A stretch of 64,000 bases of DNA from Nonomuraea thailandensis. GTDB taxonomy: Bacteria > Actinomycetota > Actinomycetes > Streptosporangiales > Streptosporangiaceae. This document shows, one piece after another, positions 39,779 through 47,278 of the stretch. Within the stretch, counting starts at the first letter, position 1. Each line of letters opens with the position of its first letter. Under the pieces are notes generated by a model. It ran no database searches and was not told the origin of the DNA. It saw only the letters and a program-made list of their open reading frames with translations. The stretch is from NCBI RefSeq assembly GCF_024172165.1, contig NZ_JAMZEB010000002.1:3803501-3867500 (forward strand). Direction: 5' to 3'. The translations under genes and the position numbers were made by a program.

Positions 39779-41469
39779 GCCCCCGCGCCACCCGCAAGCG
39801 ACGCGCCGGACAACTCCCGATGACCCGCCAACCGCTCCGGCGTCGCCGCAGCCTTCACCTTCCGCACGAACTCCCGCCGCGCCAGCCGGAACCCGCCGCG
39901 GTCGTCGAACATGTCCCGGCTCATCTCCGCCAGCTCCTCAGCCCGGTACGCATCCAGCGGCCTACGCCGCTCATCGACCTCACGCACCTGCCGCCTGCCC
40001 GCCAGCAACCGATCGTAACCCGGATCCGCGGCCAGCCGCTCCGCGTACTCCAGCACCCGCCGCTCGAAATCCAGCCGCGACCCCGGCAACGCCTTGTCCG
40101 CCAGCCCGCACTCCACCGCTTCCGCCGCCCCCACCGGCAACGCCTCCTGCGTCAGCCGCAACGCATGCTCCGCACCCACCCGCCGCGGCAGCACATACGT
40201 CCAGTACTCACTGCCGAACAACCCCATCGTCCGGTAATGCGGATTCAGCACCACCGAATCCCGCACCACCACCCGATCGGCGCCCAGCCCCATCATCACC
40301 CCGCCCGCACCCGCGTTCCCCCCGATCGACGTCACCACCAGCTGGCTCGTGCACCCCACGATCTCCCGGCACACCGCGTTGATCGCATTGATGTTCATCC
40401 ACGCCTCGAGCTCCGGATGCCGCGCCGCCTCGATCACGTTCAGATGAATCCCGTTGGAGAACACCTCACCACCCCGCACCACCAGCACCCGCGTATCCTG
40501 CGCCACCGCGTACCGCAACGCCGAAGCCAGCCGCCTGCACTGCTCCGTCGACATCGCCCCGTTGTAGAAATCGAAACTCACCACCCCCACCCCCTCACTG
40601 CGGTCATAGGTGATCTCGCTGTACCCCGACCGCTGCGGCACCCCCGCCACCGCCTCACCCAGCGCCATCGCCGCCGGCAATTTGATCGCCCCGTCCTGCT
40701 CCACCCGCAGATGACCCACCCACACCGTCCCGTCACCGGTGTGCACCAGCACCGCGCCCTCACGCCGCGCCACCACCTGCCCCGCCGCACCCGACAGCTC
40801 CGGCCCCCGATACACGTCGAACACCCGCACCGGCAGACCGCACAACTCGGCCCGCCCGCCCGGCGCCCCATCGGCCGCCCGCACCCGCCGCAGCACGTCC
40901 TCCGTCGGCTCCGACCACGAGAACTCCCGATCGGCATGCCTCATCGCCCGCCGCAACCGCCCCCGCACACCAGGGGAGCGGTAATCCAGCGGCGCCGGCA
41001 CGAACGACGCGTCACCCGCCTTCGCCGCCACCTCCACCACCAGCTCCGCCGCCGCCTCGGCCACCGGCCCGTTGTACAACGCCGACTTACGCGGCGCCTC
41101 CGACGGCATCGCGAACGTACGGAACCCCCAGATCGGCCCCGCATCCATCTCCTCGACCGCCTGCAGAGCCGTCACACCCCACTCCGCCTCACCCTCGAGG
41201 ATCGCCCAGTCCAGCGACGACGGCCCCCGATCGCCGGGCGGCCCCGGATGAACGATCACCGTACGGTGAGCCCGCCACAACGCTTCAGGCACCCGCTCCT
41301 TCAGGAACGGGCAGATGATCAGATCCGGCTTGGCCAGCTCGGCCGCCTCCACCATCACCTCCGGCGACAGGGCCAGCTCGACCGAAACGTCATGACCGGC
41401 CCGGCGCAACTCCAGCCACGCACGCTGGGTCAGGCCGTTGAAGGAGGAGCAGAGCAGCAGGATACGCAA
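39766..41469 (-). CDS. hypX: HypX-like hydrogenase maturation factor (formyltransferase + enoyl-CoA hydratase domains)
   Basis: This 567-aa two-domain protein has residues about 1-170 as a formyl-THF transferase-like domain (LLCSSFNGLTQRAWLELRRAGHDVSVE; VIVHPGPPGDRGPSSLDWAI; ALQAVEEMDAGPIW). Residues about 280-520 are a crotonase fold (FYNGAMSTEQCRRLASALRYA, GGNAGAGGVMMGLGADRVV, GLFGSEYWTYVLPRRVG). HypX makes the CO ligand of [NiFe] hydrogenase from formyl-THF in aerobes. The start is TTG 41469 with a GAAAGAAG site. No hydrogenase structural or hyp gene is nearby; instead it is upstream of XRE-MurA with a 16-nt gap. It may serve an unlinked hydrogenase or another formyl-transfer reaction. Confidence 0.88.
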   Translation of the reverse strand: MRILLLCSSFNGLTQRAWLELRRAGHDVSVELALSPEVMVEAAELAKPDLIICPFLKERVPEALWRAHRTVIVHPGPPGDRGPSSLDWAILEGEAEWGVTALQAVEEMDAGPIWGFRTFAMPSEAPRKSALYNGPVAEAAAELVVEVAAKAGDASFVPAPLDYRSPGVRGRLRRAMRHADREFSWSEPTEDVLRRVRAADGAPGGRAELCGLPVRVFDVYRGPELSGAAGQVVARREGAVLVHTGDGTVWVGHLRVEQDGAIKLPAAMALGEAVAGVPQRSGYSEITYDRSEGVGVVSFDFYNGAMSTEQCRRLASALRYAVAQDTRVLVVRGGEVFSNGIHLNVIEAARHPELEAWMNINAINAVCREIVGCTSQLVVTSIGGNAGAGGVMMGLGADRVVVRDSVVLNPHYRTMGLFGSEYWTYVLPRRVGAEHALRLTQEALPVGAAEAVECGLADKALPGSRLDFERRVLEYAERLAADPGYDRLLAGRRQVREVDERRRPLDAYRAEELAEMSRDMFDDRGGFRLARREFVRKVKAAATPERLAGHRELSGASLAGGAGASHM

Positions 41470-42284
41470 CGCGGCACTTCTTTCCGAGCAGGGGAGACGG
41501 CTACACCAGGGCGGGACCTACCAGCCCGGACACGGGCACACACACGTGTCACAGGCATTTACGGCAGACCCATATGACCCATACATCCCACGATGCTGAC
41601 ACGAAACTTCCACTACTGGTGACCATTCACCGCAAAAAGCCACCCTGACCAGCCCCAATTGACCCGCTTTGCCCAGAAAATCCCTCCAGGTGCGGGACAC
41701 CGAACCAGGGGAGGGGGCCCGGGCGAGGGAGGCGACCCGGACCCCCAGGCGACGGCACGACCCGCGAACGGAGCCGCACCACCACACACCACCTGCGCCG
41801 ACACCCTCCAGCATCACTCCGCACCCCGCCCGCCCAGGTCAGGCCCAGGACACGAGTCCCCGACAGCCCCTTGACCCAATCCCGCGCAACGGCGATCCAA
41901 ACCCGCCGCCCCGCCCCGGGCTCCCCGCACCCCCAAAACCCCTTGAGCGGCCCTTGATCACCGGTTGGCGGCCGCGAGCAGGGGAGTGGCACCGATCACC
42001 ACCGGCCCCGACCGGGCAGCCGGCGGCCAACGGACCGGACCGGCGCGCCGCCCCGCCCGGCGCGATCGCGGGCGGTCCTCGCCGCGCGCCTCCTCGGCCG
42101 CGCCGGCGCAGACAGCACCGCGTGCCGATGGCCGGATCCCGACGTGCCCGCCGCCTGAGCCGCGCATGCCCTTGTACGCCAGACCTCGCGAAAACGGACC
42201 TTGAAGAGCAAAAGTGACGATATTGCCTAAACCAGACAGAATCCAGCTTCTGTACGGTAACGCATACTTTCGCCCAACCAGCGG
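41470..42284. other. 815-bp intergenic region upstream of the hypX-murA set
   Basis: No gene is supported; short frames here lack ribosome sites and have skewed composition. Near hypX are a GACACG / CGTGTC dyad (41529-41534, 41545-41550) and the palindrome ACACGTGT (41542-41549). An AT-richer stretch (42205-42275) just beyond the P450 stop looks promoter-like. The middle (41690-42200) is extremely C-rich on the plus strand. Confidence 0.5.
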
Positions 42285-43559
42285 TCAAGTGAGGGAGTAG
42301 CGAATCGGCAGCCGCTTCAGCCCGCCCACGAACGTCGTCGCCGTCCACGCCGGCTCACCGTCCAGCTCGACCCGCGCCAGCCGGGGCAGCAGCTCGGCGA
42401 ACAACGCCGAGACCTCCATCCGCGCCAGCGCCGCGCCCAGGCAGAAATGCACCCCGAACCCGAACGCCAGATGCCGGTTCGGCTCCCGCCCGACGTCGAA
42501 GCGGAACGGCTCGTCGAAGACGTCCTCGTCCCGGTTGGCCGACGGGTACGACAGCAGCACCGACTCGCCCTGGCCGATCCGGACGCCGCGCACGTGGGTG
42601 TCGGCGGCGGCGGTGCGCATGAACGCCTTGACGGGGCTGACCCAGCGGATCATCTCCTCGACGGCGGACGGCAGCAGGGCGGGGTCCTGGCGCAGGCGGT
42701 GCAGCTGTCCGGGGTGGCGGATGAGGGCTTCCAAGCCGCCGGCGATGGTGGAGCTGGTGGTGTCGTGGCCGGCGGTGGCGATGAGGATGTAGTAGGAGGC
42801 GGCGGTGTTGTCGTCGAGGAGGCGGCCGTCGATGCGGGCGTTGGCGATGCGGGAGGCGAGGTCGGTGGTGGGGTGGGCGCGGCGGGTGGCGGTGAGGTGG
42901 TGGAAGTAGGCGAAGAGGTCTTCCAGGACGCCGGTGTGGTCGCGGGGGGTGCCGGTGCCGCGTCCGGTTTCGTCGTCGTCGTGGCCGAAGAGCTGCTGGG
43001 TGAGGTGGAGCATGCGGGGGAAGTCGGATTCGGGCAGGCCGAGGAGGGTGAGGATGACGTAGAGGGGGTAGTGGGCGGCGATCTGGCGGGCGAAGTCGCA
43101 GGTGGTGCCGTGCTGGGCCATGAGGTCGACGTGGCGGCGGGCCAGGTCGCGGATGCGGGTGTGCAGGGTGCGCATGGCGTGGGGGCGGAACCAGTCGGCG
43201 GCGACGGCGCGCAGGGGGCGGTGGTGGGGTTCGTCGAGGTGGACGATGCTGGTGAGGGCTTTGCCTTGTTGCCGGCGGGTGTGGAGGGCGTGGTCGAGTG
43301 CGGTGGTGCGCAGGACGGGGCGGGGGGCGTTGAGCCAGAGGGTGTGGTCGCGTTCGATGGTGAGGATGTCGGTGTGGCGGGTGACGGCCCAGAAGGGGTG
43401 GTAGCCGGGGGCGTCGACGTGGTGGACGGGGGCTTGGTGGCGCAGGAGGGTGAGGGCGTCGTGGAGGTGGGTTTCGTCGGTGTAGGTGCGGGGGCTGGCC
43501 AGGGCGTGGCCTGCCTGGGTGAGGGCGGGTGGTGGCGCCGGAGCGGGCGGTGAGGGCAT
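42285..43559 (-). CDS. Cytochrome P450
   Basis: This 424-aa soluble bacterial P450 has the I-helix oxygen-binding motif AGHDTTSS, the K-helix ExxR (EEMIRW, E and R present), and the heme loop FGFGVHFCLGAALARME with Cys373. The fold order and the WVSPVKAFMRTA segment recall CYP142/CYP125/CYP124-like steroid or fatty-acid hydroxylases. An AGGGAG site precedes ATG 43559. No ferredoxin or reductase gene is adjacent. The N-terminal 60% is unusually rich in His, Thr, Leu and Pro, and the DNA strand composition changes at about 42.65 kb inside the gene. Confidence 0.93.
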   Translation of the reverse strand: MPSPPAPAPPPALTQAGHALASPRTYTDETHLHDALTLLRHQAPVHHVDAPGYHPFWAVTRHTDILTIERDHTLWLNAPRPVLRTTALDHALHTRRQQGKALTSIVHLDEPHHRPLRAVAADWFRPHAMRTLHTRIRDLARRHVDLMAQHGTTCDFARQIAAHYPLYVILTLLGLPESDFPRMLHLTQQLFGHDDDETGRGTGTPRDHTGVLEDLFAYFHHLTATRRAHPTTDLASRIANARIDGRLLDDNTAASYYILIATAGHDTTSSTIAGGLEALIRHPGQLHRLRQDPALLPSAVEEMIRWVSPVKAFMRTAAADTHVRGVRIGQGESVLLSYPSANRDEDVFDEPFRFDVGREPNRHLAFGFGVHFCLGAALARMEVSALFAELLPRLARVELDGEPAWTATTFVGGLKRLPIRYSLT

Positions 43560-43643
43560 GGGTGGTCTCCCTGGGCCGGGTGGATGGTGGCCAGGGTGGC
43601 ATTCCCGTGGTGGGGGGCGGCGAAGCGTTGTATTAGTGGTGGC

Positions 43644-43910
43644 TTATAGGCGGTTGACGAAGCGGGCGGCGGCGCGCTGGCTCATGCCGGTTTCGCCGCG
43701 GACGAGGAAGACGGCTTCCTGTATCTGTCCGAGTGCTTTGAGTTCGCGGGCCTGGTCGACGAGGTCGACGCTGATGCCGGGGCGGTTGCGTGGGTTTCTG
43801 GTGAGTCTGGCGGCGAGGATGATGAGCCAGATGGCGGCGGCGGTGACGACCGCGGTGAGCGCGATGATGCTGGGTGAGGTGATGGGTGAGGCGATCTGGA
43901 TCGGGGGCAT
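43644..43910 (-). CDS. Small membrane protein with ribosomal L7/L12 C-terminal-like motif
   Basis: This 88-aa protein has one membrane helix (about 13-34, IIALTAVVTAAAIWLIILAARL). A soluble tail (LKALGQIQEAVFLVRGETGMSQRAAARFVNRL) resembles the L7/L12 C-terminal motif (K-x-EAI-x-LVRE-x-TG-x-x-L-x-EA), so it may bind a factor that recognises that fold. The distant upstream region has TTGACA joined to a perfect palindrome (43968-43986). It is 84 nt upstream of the P450 gene on the same strand, so co-transcription is possible. Confidence 0.7.
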   Translation of the reverse strand: MPPIQIASPITSPSIIALTAVVTAAAIWLIILAARLTRNPRNRPGISVDLVDQARELKALGQIQEAVFLVRGETGMSQRAAARFVNRL

Positions 43911-44252
43911 GGTGGGGCGTCTTCCCGGGTGCGGTGGGTTTATGCGGGCCCCGTCCGTGGTTGCTCGATAATGAACATTATGTCAAGTAAGGGTGGCCGG
44001 GGCTCCCCTCGGCGGGTGGGGCGGCCGGGGTTGGCGGGAAGATTTTTACGGCGTGGGCGGTGCGTTCCGGGAGGGGTGCGAGGGGTGCCGGGAGGGCGGC
44101 TGAGCGGGGGTTACGCGGTGTCATCGGCTCTGGTGGGGCGGCCTGTGCGGGCGCTGACGCCCGGCTTGACTTTTCGTTGATTCCCTGTCCTTCGCCTCAT
44201 GTGTGGTCATAGGGTGGAGCTCCTGCTATTCGCGCCGCGAGAGGAGCAGCAC
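43911..44252. promoter_or_regulatory. 342-bp divergent intergenic region with ATAATG-aa-CATTAT palindrome
   Basis: A perfect 14-bp palindrome ATAATGAACATTAT (43968-43981) is joined to TTGACA on the minus strand (43986-43981). It stands 58 bp upstream of the small membrane protein gene and is the only AT-rich spot around. A small plus-strand frame at 43929-44180 is Gly/Arg-rich and not credible. The rest shows nothing recognisable. Confidence 0.55.
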
Positions 44253-44543
44253 GTGGGGAACGAGTCGGTGTTATGCCCGGTGTGCCAGAGGGTTCTGCCC
44301 GCTTCCGGTAAGGAGTCGTACACGCCGCTGCGGGGGCGGCTGATCGTGACGAACGGGTACTGCGCGGGCGGGTGCGCCGAGCGGGCCGAGCAGACGCAGC
44401 AGACCCAGCAGATGGTGCGCCCTCAGGCGGCCCCCTCCCCTGCTCCGGTCCCGAACCACGGTCACGGCCGGCAGCCGGTGCAGCCGCCGGTGCAGGCCCC
44501 CATGCAGGGCGCCGGTCGCGCGCCGCTGCGGGTGGTGCGCTGA
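44253..44543 (+). CDS. Small zinc-ribbon-like protein
   Basis: This 96-aa protein starts at GTG 44253 with GAGAGGAG upstream. The N-terminal 45 residues contain CPVC and CAGGC (SVLCPVCQRVLPASGKESYT..GYCAGGCAERAE), likely a zinc ribbon. The rest is Gln/Pro-rich low-complexity sequence (QTQQTQQM, QPPVQAPMQ), probably disordered. I know no function; it could be a nucleic-acid-binding or adaptor protein. Confidence 0.7.
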   Translation: MGNESVLCPVCQRVLPASGKESYTPLRGRLIVTNGYCAGGCAERAEQTQQTQQMVRPQAAPSPAPVPNHGHGRQPVQPPVQAPMQGAGRAPLRVVR

Positions 44544-44576
44544 GCGTTCGGTGGTGACGCCGGCGGGCCCGCCTGT

Positions 44577-44960
44577 TCAGTGGTGGCCGTCGGCGGTGTG
44601 CCAGTAGTCGCGGGTCCGTACGGCGAGGCCGTCGGCGTCGAACTGGGCGAAGACGCAGCCCGCGAGCGTGACGGGGCGGCCGTTGTCGTAGGCGTGGACG
44701 CGGAACTCGATGGCGGCCTGGTCGCCGTCGGTGACGGGTGCGGAGAAGGTCACCTGGGGGTCGCTCTCGCCGGTGAAGGACCAGGCGATGTAGTCGGCGA
44801 TGGCCTGTTTGCCGTGGTGCGGGGGGCGGAACGGCATGCTGGTGTGGACGGCGTCGTCGTGGTAGAGGGCGGTGATGGCGGCGACGTCGTGCCGTGTCCA
44901 GCCGTGTTGCCAGGTGTCGGCGAAGCGCTGGGCGGCCTGCCGGGTGTCCAGGCGGGTCAT
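44577..44960 (-). CDS. SnoaL/NTF2-like protein
   Basis: This 127-aa cone-shaped alpha+beta barrel protein has AAQRFADTWQHGWTRHDVAAITALYHDDAVHTSMPF at the N-terminus and FDADGLAVRTRDYWH at the end, typical of SnoaL-like domains that bind small hydrophobic ligands. Its start overlaps the stop of the TetR-DUF952 gene by 4 nt, so it is the last gene of the SMR operon. Confidence 0.87.
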   Translation of the reverse strand: MTRLDTRQAAQRFADTWQHGWTRHDVAAITALYHDDAVHTSMPFRPPHHGKQAIADYIAWSFTGESDPQVTFSAPVTDGDQAAIEFRVHAYDNGRPVTLAGCVFAQFDADGLAVRTRDYWHTADGHH

Positions 44961-45865
44961 GGGGTGCTCTCCCCCGGTGCCGCGGGCCGGTAGGGGCGGG
45001 TGGCGGTGACGGCGGTGACGGGCAGGGGCCCGTACAGGTGGGGGAAGCCGTTCTCAAAACGGATGTCGAGCCCGGTGGGGTCGATGTCGAGGACGAGCAG
45101 CGGCTCGGACAGGTGGCTGTAGTAGGCGGTGTGCACGCCGTGCAGCTGGGTGAGGTCGCGGCTGCAGTGGATGAACCCTTCCTGTTCGAGGGTGCGGCCG
45201 AGGGTGGAGATGCGGTACTCCCCCGCCGCGCGGGCGTCGTCCCAGTCGGTGCGCAGGGCCAGGTGGTGGATGGGGCCGGTCATGGGGTCCTTTCTCGTGG
45301 CGTGGGACAGGGCGAGGGTGAGCAGGTCGCGGGCCTGGCCGAGAGGGCGTTGCTCGACGACGTGCTCGAGCCACAGGGTGGAGACGGTGGTGTAGAGGAG
45401 ACGGACGCGGGGGTCGGTGCCGGGCAGGCCGAGGGTTTCGGCGATGAGGTGGACGCAGCCGTCGGTCCAGCGGCGGGCGATGTGCTGCAGGACGGGGTCG
45501 CGGCCGGCGTGGACGTAGAGCTCCCACAGGCCGAGCTGGCGGGTGCGGTCGGCGGTGGCGACCTGGTCGGTGAGGGCGGCCAGGCCGTGCCGGGTGATCC
45601 AGGTGCGGGTGGTGGCGAGCTCGGTCTCGACGAGCTGGGCGAAGGCTTCGGCCAGGAGCTGGTCGCGGGAGGCGAAGTAGTAGGTGGTGGCGGCCAGGGG
45701 CAGGCGGGCGCGGGAGGCGACGGCGCGGTGGGTGACGGCGTTGAAGCCGCCTTCGGTGAGCAGGGTGACGGCGGCGTTGAGGAGGGTGGTGCGCCGGCGG
45801 CGGCTGCGTTCCTGGCTGGGCGCCTGTGCGGGCCCCTGGCCGGCCTGTGCGGGGTGTGGGTTCAA
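44957..45865 (-). CDS. TetR-family regulator fused in frame to a DUF952 domain
   Basis: This 302-aa open frame has no stop between its two domains. Residues about 20-65 hold a TetR helix-turn-helix (TLLNAAVTLLTEGGFNAVTHRAVASRARL, TTYYFASRDQLLAEAFA), followed by a TetR C-terminal domain to about 190. From residue 195 (MTGPIHHLALRTDWDDARAAGEY..GFIHCSRDLTQL) it is DUF952. A TTG start at 45865 overlaps the SMR stop (TTGA). Inside, ATG 45283 has a GAAAGGAC site 5 nt upstream, so free DUF952 protein could also be made. It may sense the substrate exported by the SMR pump. Confidence 0.8.
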   Translation of the reverse strand: MNPHPAQAGQGPAQAPSQERSRRRRTTLLNAAVTLLTEGGFNAVTHRAVASRARLPLAATTYYFASRDQLLAEAFAQLVETELATTRTWITRHGLAALTDQVATADRTRQLGLWELYVHAGRDPVLQHIARRWTDGCVHLIAETLGLPGTDPRVRLLYTTVSTLWLEHVVEQRPLGQARDLLTLALSHATRKDPMTGPIHHLALRTDWDDARAAGEYRISTLGRTLEQEGFIHCSRDLTQLHGVHTAYYSHLSEPLLVLDIDPTGLDIRFENGFPHLYGPLPVTAVTATRPYRPAAPGESTP

Positions 45866-46185
45866 TGGCCACCTGCGAGGTTGAGGAGGACGACGCCGCC
45901 GATGATCAGCAGGATACCGCCGATCTTGAGGGGGGTGAGGGTCTCCCCCATGAAGGCGGCGCCGATGAGGGCGATGGCGGCGGTGCCGGCGCCGGACCAG
46001 ACGGCGTAGGCGGTGCCCATGTCGAGCTGGAGTTTCAGGACGCGTGACAGGAGGGCGAAGGAGGTGATGTAGCCGGCGGCGACGGCGACGGTCCAGCCGA
46101 GGTGGGTGAAGCCGTTGCTGAGCTTGAGCGCGGTGGTGGCGAGGACTTCGGTGGTGATGGCGAGGGCGAGCAGGAGCCAGGCCAT
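45862..46185 (-). CDS. SMR-family multidrug efflux protein (EmrE/QacE-like)
   Basis: This 107-aa protein has four membrane helices, with the essential glutamate in helix 1 (LAITTEVLATTALKLSNGF) and the signature AYAVWSGAGTAAIALIGAAFMGE. It pumps cationic compounds out as a dimer. It is first in an operon with the TetR-DUF952 fusion and the SnoaL-like gene, linked by 4-nt overlaps, so TetR control of the pump is likely. Confidence 0.95.
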   Translation of the reverse strand: MAWLLLALAITTEVLATTALKLSNGFTHLGWTVAVAAGYITSFALLSRVLKLQLDMGTAYAVWSGAGTAAIALIGAAFMGETLTPLKIGGILLIIGGVVLLNLAGGH

Positions 46186-46286
46186 GGGTGGTTGTTCTCC
46201 GGGGTTCGCAAAAGTGGTACGGGTGTCCTGATTTTAGTACTCCCCCGGGCAGCCGCCGCGTTCGCGTGAACCGCTTGAAAACGCAG

Positions 46287-46302
46287 TCGAATACGTGTTC
46301 CA
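46287..46302. promoter_or_regulatory. LexA (SOS)-box-like site
   Basis: TCGAATACGTGTTCCA matches the actinobacterial LexA consensus TCGAACNNNNGTTCGA at 10 of 12 defined positions. It lies 10 nt before the GTG of the radical SAM gene, covering its promoter. Confidence 0.6.
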
Positions 46303-46311
46303 CTGGAGGGT

Positions 46312-47268
46312 GTGGCTTGGGACGCGCTTTCGCTGGTCGACGCCGACGACGACGATCGTCCGCTGATCGAGCGGCGGGCGGTGGTGCGGGGCGGCTTCTA
46401 CGAGCTGCAGGCCCGCACGGTGATCGAACGGGTGCCGCAGGCCGCGGGCATCGCCCAGCAGTGGGCCGTCTCCCCCTACCGTGGCTGCGCCCATGCCTGC
46501 CGCGGCTGCGGCGCCCGTGCCGCGCACCGGCGGCTGGGCCTGGACACCGGGCGTGATTTCGACACGCGGATCGTGGTGCGGCCGAACGTGGCCGAGCGGC
46601 TGCGGGCGGAGCTGGCGCGCTGGGACGGCAGCGAGCTGGCGGTGGGGCTGGGCGGCGACTGCTATCAGCAGGCCGAGGAGACCTACCGGCTGATGCCGCA
46701 CGTGATCGGGGCGCTGGCGGGGTCGGGCACGCCGTTCACGGTGTACACCAAGGGGCCGCTGGTGTTGCGCGACGCGGAGCTGCTGGCACGGGCGGGGGCG
46801 CGGGTGGCGGTGTCGATCGCGTTCGTGGACGAGCGGATCCGGCGCTCGGTGGAGCCGGGGGCGCCTTCGGCGCAGGCGCGGCTGGAGCTGGTCTCGGCGC
46901 TGGTGGAGGCAGGGGTGGACTGCCGGGTGGTGATGGCGCCGGTGCTGCCGCTGCTCAGCGACGCGGCCGACCAGCTGGGGGCGACGGTGCGGCGGATCGC
47001 GGCGGCGGGGGTGCGGCGGGTGGAGCCGGTGGTGCTGCGGCTGCCGCCGGGGACGCGCGAGTGGTACCTGCAGTGGCTGGGGCAGGCGCATCCGCAGCTG
47101 GTGGCGCGCTATGAGGAGCTGTACGACCGGTCGGGGCTGCCGCCGGAGGCGTACGAGGGGCGGATCACGGGGCAGATCGCGCAGTTGTGCCGGGTGTACG
47201 GGATGGAGTGCGGCGCGCCGGAGGCGGTGCGGCGCGAGCCGAGGGCGGCGCAGCTGGCGCTCGTGTGA
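46312..47268 (+). CDS. Rv2578c-family radical SAM protein
   Basis: This 318-aa protein starts at GTG 46312 with TGGAGGG just upstream. It has a radical SAM cluster motif CxxxCxxC (C59, C63, C66 in YRGCAHACRGCGAR), embedded in the SPYRGC..AR context of the Rv2578c/SplB-like group. The residue before the third Cys is Gly rather than the usual aromatic. Later segments (VGLGGDCYQQAEETYRLMPHV, TKGPLVLRDAELLA) fit the TIM-barrel. The LexA-like box upstream suggests DNA-damage induction, and I recall the M. tuberculosis homologue being in the SOS regulon. The reaction is unknown. Confidence 0.87.
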   Translation: MAWDALSLVDADDDDRPLIERRAVVRGGFYELQARTVIERVPQAAGIAQQWAVSPYRGCAHACRGCGARAAHRRLGLDTGRDFDTRIVVRPNVAERLRAELARWDGSELAVGLGGDCYQQAEETYRLMPHVIGALAGSGTPFTVYTKGPLVLRDAELLARAGARVAVSIAFVDERIRRSVEPGAPSAQARLELVSALVEAGVDCRVVMAPVLPLLSDAADQLGATVRRIAAAGVRRVEPVVLRLPPGTREWYLQWLGQAHPQLVARYEELYDRSGLPPEAYEGRITGQIAQLCRVYGMECGAPEAVRREPRAAQLALV

Positions 47269-47278
47269 CCCCCCGGGG

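Noticed and set aside
39766..41469. Part of a hydrogenase gene cluster
   Set aside because: No structural or accessory hydrogenase gene is visible on either side.
41518..42217. Several short open frames upstream of hypX
   Set aside because: They have no start context, no recognisable domain, and Arg/Pro- or Gly/Trp-biased products.
42447..43553. 368-codon open frame opposite the P450 gene
   Set aside because: The P450 heme and I-helix motifs fix the coding strand. The opposite product is Gly/Val/Glu/Asp-rich.
43929..44180. 83-codon open frame in the intergenic region
   Set aside because: It has a Gly/Arg-rich product, no ribosome site, and starts next to the operator-like palindrome.
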